Numbered from the stretch's first letter, positions 43,901 to 51,693 are shown. The stretch is DNA of 54,717 nucleotides from an uncultured Candidatus Woesearchaeota archaeon (GCA_903915225.1 CAIWSB010000008.1:1-54717); one strand, 5' to 3'. Notes: generated by a model not told the origin, from the letters alone. Program-made: numbers and translations.

Positions 43901-44604
43901 TCTAAATAACACCCTTTCTTCTTTGCAAGTTCACGGAAGCTATCGCTCCAGGGATTACCCGTTGAAAAGGAGGCACTGTCTTTACCTAACAACTCAATAG
44001 GTACTTCCTTGAGCTGGTTCCACCTGAAGTCAAAATAACCAAGTTTAGTTAGCTGCTTTACGCCATCCCCCATCTCCCTTAGCACATTGTTCTGCAACTT
44101 CAGTGTTTCTAAGTTTGTGAGTTTCCAGAGTCCCTCTGGCAAGCAGGAAATCTCATTTGAGCGTAGGTCTAATCTTGCAAGCGCCTTTAGCTCACCAATG
44201 CTTTCGGGCAGAGCATAGATTTTATTGGTGCCAAGGTTGAGATATTTCAGTTTATTTAATTCCCCTATCCATTCAGGTACAACAGATATGCTGTTTCCTG
44301 AAAGGCAGAGCATCTCCAGGCTCCTAAGCTCGCGAAGACCACTTGGAACAGTGCTAAGCTTTTCACTATTCAATATGAGTCTAGTGACTTTTCCCTTATA
44401 TGCCCCCGCTATTGAAGGCGTTTTGAGCAGCCTTTGTGATATGTTCATCCCGCATTGGGTAAGGACGGTTTCAAGCCTCTCATACTCCTTGTTGCCTAAA
44501 CCCATCTCATTTTTGCGGCCAGATATATCCCTTTTTATTTTAACCTCGGGAATCTCATCCCGTCTCTGGCGCTCTGCAAGTTCCTTAAGCCTTGGGTTTA
44601 TCAT
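43897..44604 (-). CDS. LRR array protein 5
   Basis: A 235-aa LRR protein with tag MINPRLKELAERQR, module KEYERLETVLTQCGMNISQRL (part), about five to six LRRs (LRELRSLEMLCLSGNSISVVP; IGELKALARLDLRSNEISCLP). Its C-terminus differs from its siblings: instead of the VxxP cap it ends SFSTGNPWSDSFRELAKKKG, a short helical cap seen in other bacterial-type LRR proteins. It overlaps genes 4 and 6 by four bases each. Confidence 0.87.
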   Translation of the reverse strand: MINPRLKELAERQRRDEIPEVKIKRDISGRKNEMGLGNKEYERLETVLTQCGMNISQRLLKTPSIAGAYKGKVTRLILNSEKLSTVPSGLRELRSLEMLCLSGNSISVVPEWIGELNKLKYLNLGTNKIYALPESIGELKALARLDLRSNEISCLPEGLWKLTNLETLKLQNNVLREMGDGVKQLTKLGYFDFRWNQLKEVPIELLGKDSASFSTGNPWSDSFRELAKKKGCYLD

Positions 44605-45464
44605 GGGCAGTATCTCACCTTATCTTTTAGGGAATCTGGGACATAAACGCCTCTTGAGACTTCAATCAGCTTTAGGTCAGGGAGCTCCGATAGCTCTTCT
44701 GGAAGCCTCTCAATTGGGCAACACGCAAGGCCAAGAACGCGAAGCTGCTGCAGGTTCCCCATACCTTTAGGGAGCTGTTTAATCTGTGAAGATGTGAGGA
44801 TTAAGTTTTTCAGCTTCTCAAGCTTCGTGATAGAATCTGGCACGTAAGTTATTCTCTCACCCGAGAGCTCAAGGTAAAGGAGGTTATCCAAACGGCCAAT
44901 ATCATCTGGGATTTCCGCAACCTTAATTCTTTTCAGAGTTAGCTTCTCAAGCCCGTTTAACCTCCAAATATATTTTGAGATGGATGAGATTGGATTATCT
45001 CTAACAACCAGAGTCCTAAGCTGATCCAGCTTCCCAATTTCATCAGGCAATGTGTCTATCCCATTATCACTCAACGAAAGCAAGTTAAGCCTTTTCAGGT
45101 TGCCAATGGAACTCGGGAGATATGGAAATGTGACACCGAGAAGCCAAAGCTGTTCCAGATAAGGGAGCTCGCAGATTGACTCAGGGAATTTTTCCAGATT
45201 GGCAAAATACAAGGTGAACCTTGTTATTCTCTTATTTATTATTTTCATGTTGATTGTTTTTTCATCCCCAAGATAGCCGTCGCCCTCCCATATCTCTTCG
45301 GGCGGCCTCCCAATACTCTCACCTAATTCAATCAGGAACGTATATTCTGGCACTGGCACAAGGGTATTCCCTAGAGGAATTAGTTTCTCCCTCTCCTCCC
45401 GGATTGCAGGGGTTTCTTTATTCATCTGCCTCCTTGCCATCTTCTCCAATCTCGGGTTGGTCAT
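44601..45464 (-). CDS. LRR array protein 4
   Basis: A 287-aa LRR protein with tag MTNPRLEKMARRQM, module PEYTFLIELGESIGRPPEEI (about 39-58), about eight LRRs (IGNLKRLNLLSLSDNGIDTLP, IGRLDNLLYLELSGERITYVP) and C-cap IEVSRGVYVPDSLKDKVRY. ATG 45464 overlaps the stop of gene 3 in ATGA. No signal peptide; the repeats predict a curved solenoid with Leu/Asn ladder. Confidence 0.88.
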   Translation of the reverse strand: MTNPRLEKMARRQMNKETPAIREEREKLIPLGNTLVPVPEYTFLIELGESIGRPPEEIWEGDGYLGDEKTINMKIINKRITRFTLYFANLEKFPESICELPYLEQLWLLGVTFPYLPSSIGNLKRLNLLSLSDNGIDTLPDEIGKLDQLRTLVVRDNPISSISKYIWRLNGLEKLTLKRIKVAEIPDDIGRLDNLLYLELSGERITYVPDSITKLEKLKNLILTSSQIKQLPKGMGNLQQLRVLGLACCPIERLPEELSELPDLKLIEVSRGVYVPDSLKDKVRYCP

Positions 45465-46294
45465 TCTGAATACCTCACCTTGTCTTTAATCTCGGGGGGG
45501 TATCTAGTTCTTCTATCAATAAAGAGAGTCTCCAATGAAGGGATATGTGCGATCTCTTCATGGAGCTGATGTATCCGCGTGTTCCTAATGTCCAACACTT
45601 TCAAGGAGGTTAGATTTTCAATTCCTTCGGGGAGTTCACTCAAAAGGGTTTCATCCAGATATAGGCGAGTGAGGTTTCCTAATCTGGTTATTGAATTTGG
45701 GAGGAACATAATATTACTGCCCCTTAGCTTTAGAAATTTCAGGTTTTCCAATTCGCCAACATCCTCCGCCAATTCTCTTAGTGGGTTATAACTTAGGTCA
45801 AGAAAAGAGAGTTTTTTTAACCTCCAAAGGGAATCGGGAAGAGCTACCAATTGGTTGAATGATAAGTATAATCCCTCAAGTTTTTTTAGCCAATCAATCC
45901 GATCTGGAAGGCAGGACAAATTGTTTTTGAAGAGGATTAGCTCATCGAGTTTGTTAAGGCTACAAAGGGATTCAGGAAATGAATCCAGATTGCTATTAGC
46001 CAAATCAAGCCCTCTTAATTCAGAGAAATCAGCCACAATTTTCAGTTTGGACTTCTTATCGCAGTAAATGAAACCAGATCCAGAGAAACTCTTGATTTTT
46101 AGGCCATCCTTTGTGGACTCTGCCATGATAACCTGTTCTGGTGTCAATCCTAAAGGTTCCAGAAGCTCGGTTACTGTTCCATATTCCTGTGTTTCTCGCA
46201 CATCTGGCCTAGTAGTTGCTTTAATCTTATAATCGTCTGGTATCTCACTCCTCATTTGTCTCTTAGCCATTTCCTCCAGTCGTTTGTTTCCCAT
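45461..46294 (-). CDS. LRR array protein 3
   Basis: A 277-aa LRR protein with tag MGNKRLEEMAKRQM, module QEYGTVTELLEPLGLTPEQV (about 37-56), about seven LRRs (LCSLNKLDELILFKNNLSCLP; LWRLKKLSFLDLSYNPLRELA) and C-cap LFIDRRTRYPPEIKDKVRY. It is the first gene of the 46294-40051 run and is separated from the upstream three genes by a small plus-strand ORF, so it needs its own promoter; GGTTAAAAAAGC (about 46304-46315, minus strand) is the nearest AT box but is rather close. Confidence 0.87.
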   Translation of the reverse strand: MGNKRLEEMAKRQMRSEIPDDYKIKATTRPDVRETQEYGTVTELLEPLGLTPEQVIMAESTKDGLKIKSFSGSGFIYCDKKSKLKIVADFSELRGLDLANSNLDSFPESLCSLNKLDELILFKNNLSCLPDRIDWLKKLEGLYLSFNQLVALPDSLWRLKKLSFLDLSYNPLRELAEDVGELENLKFLKLRGSNIMFLPNSITRLGNLTRLYLDETLLSELPEGIENLTSLKVLDIRNTRIHQLHEEIAHIPSLETLFIDRRTRYPPEIKDKVRYSE

Positions 46295-46334
46295 TTTGCA
46301 AAAGCTTTTTTAACCAGGCAATTATGGATGCCCT

Positions 46335-46520
46335 ATGCCTGAACGCTCACTCCCCATGAATGCCGTGCTGGCAACACTCGCAGCACTGGCCTTTTTCATC
46401 CTCTTTTCTGTTCTAAGGCTGCTTCGCGGTGATTTTACCCTTCTCAGCTCACTTGTGTCAAGCATTATCCTGGGGATAATTGCATTTGTATTCTTCTACT
46501 TCAAGCCACCTCTTGCCTAG
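46335..46520 (+). CDS. Small membrane protein ORF inside the LRR array
   Basis: 61 aa on the strand opposite to the array. Two hydrophobic helices, AVLATLAALAFFILFSVLRLL and LSSLVSSIILGIIAFVFFYF, joined by RGDFT. CTTTTTTAA (about 46305-46313) lies about 26 bp before ATG 46335, consistent with leaderless transcription. Its last 20 bp overlap the end of the non-LRR tag gene. Coding is supported by composition and position in an otherwise empty gap; function unknown. Confidence 0.55.
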   Translation: MPERSLPMNAVLATLAALAFFILFSVLRLLRGDFTLLSSLVSSIILGIIAFVFFYFKPPLA

Positions 46521-47304
46521 CCATGGTAATTTTTTGTATGGTGCTAAAGCCCTCGAACATTACTGCCAGAGTCACATCTAGCCTACTATTGCCGAAACGA
46601 GTGAGTAGATAAATCGGCCTGATATCTGGTTTCCAAGGTATGATAAGGAGTCTATCCCCCTTTAGGGCATTTCCTTCGGGTAATCCCTTTTCTAACCCAT
46701 ACCTAAACCTATGGGTTCCACCCCAAAAGAGGATCTTGTGGGGGTAAACTTGAGTTACCCCTTGCAGGACAATTGGCCTAATTCCACTTTCAAGGGTGCT
46801 GTCTACCTTGGCTCCAGGATTAATAACCAGCAGAGGATATTTGAAATCTTCTTCACCTATACCCAATACCCTTGCATGGGCATGTACTCCATCAACAAGC
46901 GAGGTTTTCTCATCATTAGGTCCATATGCTTGGTTTGGGCCATATATTACGAGCGCCAAATCTTCCCTGCTCTTATCATCTGGAATCTTTCCAGCCCATA
47001 CCAGCCTCTCTGACTGCAGTGGAGTAATCGGCCACATCTTGGCTGATTTGAGAGCCCTATCCTTGTAGAGTGTGGAAATGACGGCCATCCGATTGTAGAT
47101 TGTTAGCTTGTCCACATCTTTGATTTCACCACCCGTATTTGCGAACTCCTTGTTAACCTTAGCAATGAGTTCACTACCAAACCCATTCCTTTGCAGGGGC
47201 CTTACATCTTCGGGAATATCTGGGAAAGAGGGCAGCAACTCATCCAGCGGCAAATCTGGCCTCATCTGCCTTTTCGCGATTTGTTCAAGTTTTGGGTTTG
47301 TCAT
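46501..47304 (-). CDS. Tag-bearing non-LRR protein of the array
   Basis: The listed ORF starts 20 codons early; ATG 47304 overlaps the stop of gene 2 in ATGA and begins with the array tag MTNPKLEQIAKRQM. 267 aa. After the tag and a Pro-rich stretch, the body has no LRRs: it reads as an alpha/beta domain (VDKLTIYNRMAVISTLYKD, VWAGKIPDDKSREDLALVIYGP, KYPLLVINPGAKVDSTL, KGDRLLIIPWKPDIRPIYLLTRFG). I do not recognise a family. Its presence with the same tag and coupling implies it works with, or is targeted like, the LRR proteins; it could be the effector or enzyme of the set. Confidence 0.75.
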   Translation of the reverse strand: MTNPKLEQIAKRQMRPDLPLDELLPSFPDIPEDVRPLQRNGFGSELIAKVNKEFANTGGEIKDVDKLTIYNRMAVISTLYKDRALKSAKMWPITPLQSERLVWAGKIPDDKSREDLALVIYGPNQAYGPNDEKTSLVDGVHAHARVLGIGEEDFKYPLLVINPGAKVDSTLESGIRPIVLQGVTQVYPHKILFWGGTHRFRYGLEKGLPEGNALKGDRLLIIPWKPDIRPIYLLTRFGNSRLDVTLAVMFEGFSTIQKITMARQEVA

Positions 47305-47882
47305 TTTCCGTATTCCACCCTTCCATGAAGCGACTTTGGAGCTTTGATACCTTCTGTTAGCCAAATAATTGTGAGTTTTGGCAAATCCACAAGGAATTCC
47401 GGAAGTTCAGTAAGTGGGTTATCGCTTAAGCCCAATTCCTCAAGCCCCTTGAGTCCGAAGATGCTTTCTGGCACAGATTTAAGATGGTTCAAACCCAGAT
47501 TCAGTTCCTTCAGCATAATTAGTTTCCCGAAGCTTTCTGGCAAAGCAGTGAGCTGATTCCCGTACAAATTCAAATATCTCAACTCACCAAGTGAGCCAAT
47601 CTCCTCTCCAACACTCTCTATTTTAGAATAACCAAGGAATAGCTTCACGACCCTCCCCCCTTCAATAATTCCCTCCATTTTTGATAAATAGTCCTCAACA
47701 TTCTCATTAACTTTTGAGAGGACAGCCTTAAGGGCAAGATAATCATTCATGAGAATTGGTATTGCTACCTTTCCTGAATCGCAAGTTATGCGCACATATT
47801 TCTCCTGCTTATCAGTGTCTTGTGCAGGTATCTGCGGCCCCATCTGCCTCCTTGCAATCTGCTCAAGCCGTGGGTTTGTCAT
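47301..47882 (-). CDS. LRR array protein 2 (short type)
   Basis: ATG 47882 is used rather than the listed 47897, because the tag MTNPRLEQIARRQM then starts the protein, one base after the stop of gene 1. 193 aa. Same short layout as gene 7: ITCDSGKVAIPILMNDYLAL, VEDYLSKMEGIIEGGRVVKL, about four LRRs (LRYLNLYGNQLTALPESFGKL) and C-cap IWLTEGIKAPKSLHGRVEY. It overlaps the non-LRR tag gene by four bases. Confidence 0.87.
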   Translation of the reverse strand: MTNPRLEQIARRQMGPQIPAQDTDKQEKYVRITCDSGKVAIPILMNDYLALKAVLSKVNENVEDYLSKMEGIIEGGRVVKLFLGYSKIESVGEEIGSLGELRYLNLYGNQLTALPESFGKLIMLKELNLGLNHLKSVPESIFGLKGLEELGLSDNPLTELPEFLVDLPKLTIIWLTEGIKAPKSLHGRVEYGK

Positions 47883-47883
47883 T

Positions 47884-48684
47884 TTAGTAATTAACAATCC
47901 TAAATTTATATTCTGAATTCGCGTGCACCTCGGGATCGCAGTGCAGCAACTCCATACGCTCCAAATTCTCCATCCCCTGCGGCAGGTGTTTTATGCATGT
48001 GCCGAATATATCTAAATACGTAAGATAAGTCATCTCTGAGCCAAATCTGTGTGGAAGGGAATATACTGGATTGGAGCGCAGGGATAATTCCTTCAACAAG
48101 GAGAGCTGCGCCAGGGCATCTGGCACGAAGCTTATGTTATTATACCCCAAATTGAGGTATTCCATCTGTTGGAGTTTACTAAGCGAACTGCTGATGCCGG
48201 TTAACTGGTTGTGGTCCAAAGAAAGAAGGCGCAGGTTGGCTAAATCAAAGAGACCAGCTGGTAATACCTGTATCTGGTTGCCTGAGAGGGATAATTCCCT
48301 AAGCAATTTTAGTTCCTTAATCTCCTCAGGCACTTCCACAATGCCCCCGTTAGTCAGGTAAAGGAACTTGAGCTTTTTAAGTTTGAATACATAAGGCGGA
48401 ATCTCGCCGATAGATTCAATGTAAAGCTCCTCCAGCTGGCTTAGGGCTTGGATGCACCCCTTAATCTCAATTGTGTCCGTGGAGATTCTCCTCACGTGCC
48501 CCCCACTTACTACAAGATCATCCCCACGCTTTTCCTGGTATTCCTCCGGTGTCTGGGGCCGTAGCAGCTCGCACAGGGCATCATACTCAAAATCAGGAAT
48601 ACACGAATCGCCAAGGAGTCTCCCATTAGGCTTTTTCAGGCTGCACTGCCTCCTTGCCAATTCCTCCAGTCTCGGGTTAGTCAT
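47884..48684 (-). CDS. LRR array protein 1 (first gene)
   Basis: A 266-aa LRR protein with tag MTNPRLEELARRQC, module FEYDALCELLRPQTPEEYQE (part), about seven LRRs (IKELKLLRELSLSGNQIQVLP; LFDLANLRLLSLDHNQLTGIS) and a C-terminus of different type (NLERMELLHCDPEVHANSEY). GGGGTGG precedes ATG 48684 as a ribosome-binding site. A box A (GTTTAAAA, about 48787-48794, minus strand) would give a leader of about 80 nt, unlike the leaderless genes elsewhere. Confidence 0.88.
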   Translation of the reverse strand: MTNPRLEELARRQCSLKKPNGRLLGDSCIPDFEYDALCELLRPQTPEEYQEKRGDDLVVSGGHVRRISTDTIEIKGCIQALSQLEELYIESIGEIPPYVFKLKKLKFLYLTNGGIVEVPEEIKELKLLRELSLSGNQIQVLPAGLFDLANLRLLSLDHNQLTGISSSLSKLQQMEYLNLGYNNISFVPDALAQLSLLKELSLRSNPVYSLPHRFGSEMTYLTYLDIFGTCIKHLPQGMENLERMELLHCDPEVHANSEYKFRIVNY

Positions 48685-48786
48685 TTTCCACCCCGATTAG
48701 AGCTCAAGCTATTTGCCTCTAAGTCTACCAACTGCTCATCTCTTGGATTCACAATATCCCCCCATAGAGGAGAAAAGCACCCCGCC

Positions 48787-48794
48787 TTTTAAAC
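48787..48794 (-). promoter_or_regulatory. Candidate promoter of the LRR array
   Basis: GTTTAAAA on the minus strand lies about 105 bp upstream of ATG 48684, predicting a leader of about 80 nt. This is the only good AT box in the gap in that orientation. The gap is shared with the divergent gene at 48878. Confidence 0.4.
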
Positions 48795-48877
48795 ATTTCT
48801 GGCAATTTTGACTATGCAGTAATTAATCTTCAAAACCTTTTTAAATGACCGGGTTTTACACAGTTTTAGGGGGTAAA

Positions 48878-49699
48878 ATGCTGCTTAAGCGCAAGCTTTG
48901 CCTAGATAAAATGGGAATAAACATTAAACAAACAATGCCGAATGGGCAGCAGAGAAGCCTTGAGGTAGTCGTTGCCTCGAACACGGGCGGAATCGGGGAG
49001 AACTGGATACGAGCTTACACCCGCGCTGTTGAGATTGCAGGGAGAAATGGTTGCGTACTATCAATGCCCAAATTGGTTCAGGCCAAAATAGATAACCCCA
49101 ATAATGGTGAGCTCTGGGGCAAGGCAATTAACGCAAACTCAGAAGAGGTTGTTGGCATTGACAAGGAAGGCAGATACAGCCAAAAAAACAGCTGGGTCTT
49201 TGTAGAGTTCCACGGCACGGGCCTACTCAACCCAGAGAAGCTGAAATATGCATACTTCCACCGCAATGCCATTTCAGATGCAGATTTCCAATCGTTGCTT
49301 GCTGGCAAGCTCCCAGATGGGAGCCAGGTTCCAATGTACCGAGCTGACCAATTTGTGAGGGGCATCCAAAATACCTCGCAAAGATATGGGGTTGTGTTCC
49401 CAATAGAGGAGATTACAAAATTGGGCCCCGATCTGAGCCGTCCACGCAGCCTTGATGTTTTGGCCAATGAGCCATTCTTCATAGCCCGTGTCGGCGGACC
49501 AGAGGCAGCTGCAAAATACATTGCAGCAGTAAAGGCCCATGGCCAGTCACAGCTGCTAAACGACCATTATATCCGCAGGTCAATGACTCTGAAAGTCCTT
49601 CAATCGGGGCACAAGATTTTCATGACCAGCACGGGCGGGATTGCCACAACCTCTGATATTCTCAGCCAGGGGAGATATATTGTAGCCCCAGGGAATTAG
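48878..49699 (+). CDS. Unknown cytoplasmic protein
   Basis: The listed ORF begins at 48845, but ATG 48878 is preceded by GGGGGTAAA at suitable spacing, and TTTTTAAAT (48838-48846) would place transcription start between the two, so 48878 is chosen. 273 aa, mixed alpha/beta: EVVVASNTGGIGENWIRAYT (about 32-51), SWVFVEFHGTGLLNPEKL, GVVFPIEEITKLGPDLSRP, FFIARVGGPEAAAKYIAAV, MTSTGGIATTSDIL. No family recognised. No signal or membrane segment. It is divergent from the LRR array. Confidence 0.7.
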   Translation: MLLKRKLCLDKMGINIKQTMPNGQQRSLEVVVASNTGGIGENWIRAYTRAVEIAGRNGCVLSMPKLVQAKIDNPNNGELWGKAINANSEEVVGIDKEGRYSQKNSWVFVEFHGTGLLNPEKLKYAYFHRNAISDADFQSLLAGKLPDGSQVPMYRADQFVRGIQNTSQRYGVVFPIEEITKLGPDLSRPRSLDVLANEPFFIARVGGPEAAAKYIAAVKAHGQSQLLNDHYIRRSMTLKVLQSGHKIFMTSTGGIATTSDILSQGRYIVAPGN

Positions 49700-49750
49700 C
49701 GGGAAAGTTTTTTATACTTCTAATTGCTTGACAAAAGAGGGTGATATAAA

Positions 49751-50716
49751 ATGAGTTTTGAAGACACGGAAAAACAGCTCAGGGAATTCTCAAATTTCAT
49801 TAAGATAGGTTGGGATGCGGCAGCAGGCATTGAAGTGCTGGACAAGGTCTCATCCATAGTTGTTTGCGGCATGGGGGGCTCAGGTGTTCCAGGTGATGTG
49901 CTCCAGGATTACCTCCAGATTGATATCCCAATATTTGTGGTTAAGGGTTACACGCTGCCCAAGCATCTGGATAAGGATGCCCTTGTTTTCATACTCTCAT
50001 ATTCGGGCAACACAGAAGAAACTTTAGCCTGCTTTAGGAGTGGCCTTGGCAAGGGCAGCCGCATGGTTGGCATAACAGCAGGTGGGCAGTTGCAGGAGCT
50101 TTGTGAAAAAAACAAGACGCCTCTGGTTTTACTGCCAAAGGGCATACAACCAAGGGCAGCAATACCCTTGCTTTTCTTCCCAATACTGCGCGTGTTGCAC
50201 AATTCCAAGCTAATAGAAGACCAGGAGGCATTTGTGCAGAAGACAATCGAAACCCTATCGCGGGATGTGTATGCTGCAATGGGCAATGCACTGGCTGAGA
50301 AGCTCAAGGATAAAATCCCTATTATTTACGCCTCAGAGGAGCACAAGGCAATTGCCTACCGCTGGAAGACGCAGCTAAACGAGAATGCCAAGGTAATGGC
50401 CTTCTCCAATGCATTTTCAGAGCTGAACCACAATGAGATTGTTGGGTTTGAGCACCTCATTGGGGAATACTATGTAATAATGCTCCAGGATGAGGATGAC
50501 AACCTACGCATAAAGAAAAGGATGAAAATCACAAAGGAGCTCATCAAGGAAAAAGGGGTTAGCTCAACTGTGGTTGTGATAAAGGGCACGTGCAAGCTCA
50601 GCAAGCTCCTATCTGCAATCCACATAGGTGACTGGGTCTCAGCATACCTGGCCAAGCTCTATGGCATTGACCCTATGCCCGTTGAGATTATAGAAAAGCT
50701 GAAGAAACTGCTATGA
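49751..50716 (+). CDS. Bifunctional phosphoglucose/phosphomannose isomerase
   Basis: A 321-aa protein of the archaeal PGI/PMI family (about 300-330 aa) with two SIS folds. Signatures: VVCGMGGSGVPGDVLQDYL (about 36-54), ILSYSGNTEETLACF (about 77-91), the catalytic FSELNHNEIVGFE (about 219-231, Glu/His) and HIGDWVSAYLAKLYGIDPMPVEIIE (part, near the end). It interconverts glucose- or mannose-6-phosphate and fructose-6-phosphate. GAGGGTGAT is the ribosome-binding site. It overlaps the ROK kinase by ATGA. Confidence 0.93.
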   Translation: MSFEDTEKQLREFSNFIKIGWDAAAGIEVLDKVSSIVVCGMGGSGVPGDVLQDYLQIDIPIFVVKGYTLPKHLDKDALVFILSYSGNTEETLACFRSGLGKGSRMVGITAGGQLQELCEKNKTPLVLLPKGIQPRAAIPLLFFPILRVLHNSKLIEDQEAFVQKTIETLSRDVYAAMGNALAEKLKDKIPIIYASEEHKAIAYRWKTQLNENAKVMAFSNAFSELNHNEIVGFEHLIGEYYVIMLQDEDDNLRIKKRMKITKELIKEKGVSSTVVVIKGTCKLSKLLSAIHIGDWVSAYLAKLYGIDPMPVEIIEKLKKLL

Positions 50717-51549
50717 GGATAGGCCTGGATATCGGTGGGCACTTCATAAAGGCCGGCTTGATTGACAAAGGCAGTGTTAAGCGTTTCACAGAATTCCCCG
50801 CAGGCACCGGCCGTGAAGGGTTTCTTGCCAGCATCAACCTGGCAATAGAAGATGTGCTTGAGCCCGGCTTAGAAGGTATTGGGGTGGGCTGCCCTGGGCC
50901 CGCGGATTATAAGAAAGGCATAATTCTTGACACACCAAACATTCCAATACCTGGATTTAACCTGCGGCAATATCTCCAGAAAAAGTTCAATCTCCCCTTG
51001 GCTTTCACAAATGATGCAATTGCCTTTTCAGTAGGTGAGGCATTATACGGTGCAGGCCGCGGTAAGAATCTGATACTGGGTATAACATTAGGTACTGGAC
51101 TGGGTGGCGGTATTATTCTTAATGGAAAGCCAATGGTTGGAAAAGGGAATGCAGGCCATTTCTCTTCACTGATCTTATGCAACCAGCCCTCTAAAGACCA
51201 TTACTTCAAATACTTCTCATTTGAGGTGCTCTGTTCTGAACGCGGTCTACTAGCCCGTGCACCAAAGTTTAACTCTGCAAAGGCTGTTGCAGAAGCAGCA
51301 ATTACTGGCAACCGGCAGGCTCGTGCAGCTTTCGATGAATATGGCCACGACCTGGGTTTGGGCATAGGCAGCCTTATCGCTGCATTTGACCCAGATGTGG
51401 TTGTGGTTGGCGGCGGAATCTCCCGCGCATGGCCGCTTTTTGAGAAAACAATGAACCAAGCAGTTGCAGAAGTCACACACATCTCGGCAAAGGTTGTGAA
51501 GCAGCAGAACCCCCACTCAGCTGTTCTGGGTGCTGCGGAAATATTGTAA
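50713..51549 (+). CDS. ROK-family sugar kinase (glucokinase-like)
   Basis: A 278-aa ROK kinase. The N-terminal phosphate loop is IGLDIGGHFIKAGL (about 3-16), the catalytic Asp lies in FTNDAIAFSVGEALYGAG (about 95-112), and the second phosphate motif is GITLGTGLGGGIILNG (about 118-133). The usual zinc-binding CxCGxxGCxE stretch after GHF is absent (GHFSSLILCNQ), as in some archaeal ROK enzymes. It probably makes glucose-6-phosphate (or another hexose-phosphate) for the isomerase upstream, with which it overlaps by four bases. Confidence 0.9.
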   Translation: MRIGLDIGGHFIKAGLIDKGSVKRFTEFPAGTGREGFLASINLAIEDVLEPGLEGIGVGCPGPADYKKGIILDTPNIPIPGFNLRQYLQKKFNLPLAFTNDAIAFSVGEALYGAGRGKNLILGITLGTGLGGGIILNGKPMVGKGNAGHFSSLILCNQPSKDHYFKYFSFEVLCSERGLLARAPKFNSAKAVAEAAITGNRQARAAFDEYGHDLGLGIGSLIAAFDPDVVVVGGGISRAWPLFEKTMNQAVAEVTHISAKVVKQQNPHSAVLGAAEIL

Positions 51550-51565
51550 TCTACTTGCTTCGTTA

Positions 51566-51660
51566 GGCAGCAACAATAATGGCGGCCGTCGGAGCTTCCG
51601 CTCCTCCTGGGGCACCCCGTAGGGGCCATCCCCCGCCCCAGCGGCGCCATTGTTGCTTCC
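51566..51660. repeat. Interspersed inverted-repeat element, copy D (subfamily 1)
   Basis: About 95 bp, starting GGCAGCAACAATAATGGC and ending GCCATTGTTGCTTCC. Inside are GGAGC-TTCC-GCTCC (51591-51604), GGGGCACCCC and CCCCGTAGGGG. The start GGCGGCCGTCG and the CTCCTCC block match copy A. It lies 17 bp after the ROK kinase stop and directly before the promoter region of the next gene; a TTTTTT run follows. Confidence 0.78.
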
Positions 51661-51693
51661 GATTTTTTCTTTCCCCCAACAAACTTTAAAAAT

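Noticed and set aside
40051-48684. Plus-strand ORFs of 60-181 aa inside the LRR array
   Set aside because: Apart from the membrane ORF at 46335, they are antisense shadows of Leu-rich codons, Ser/Arg-rich, without promoters or ribosome-binding sites.
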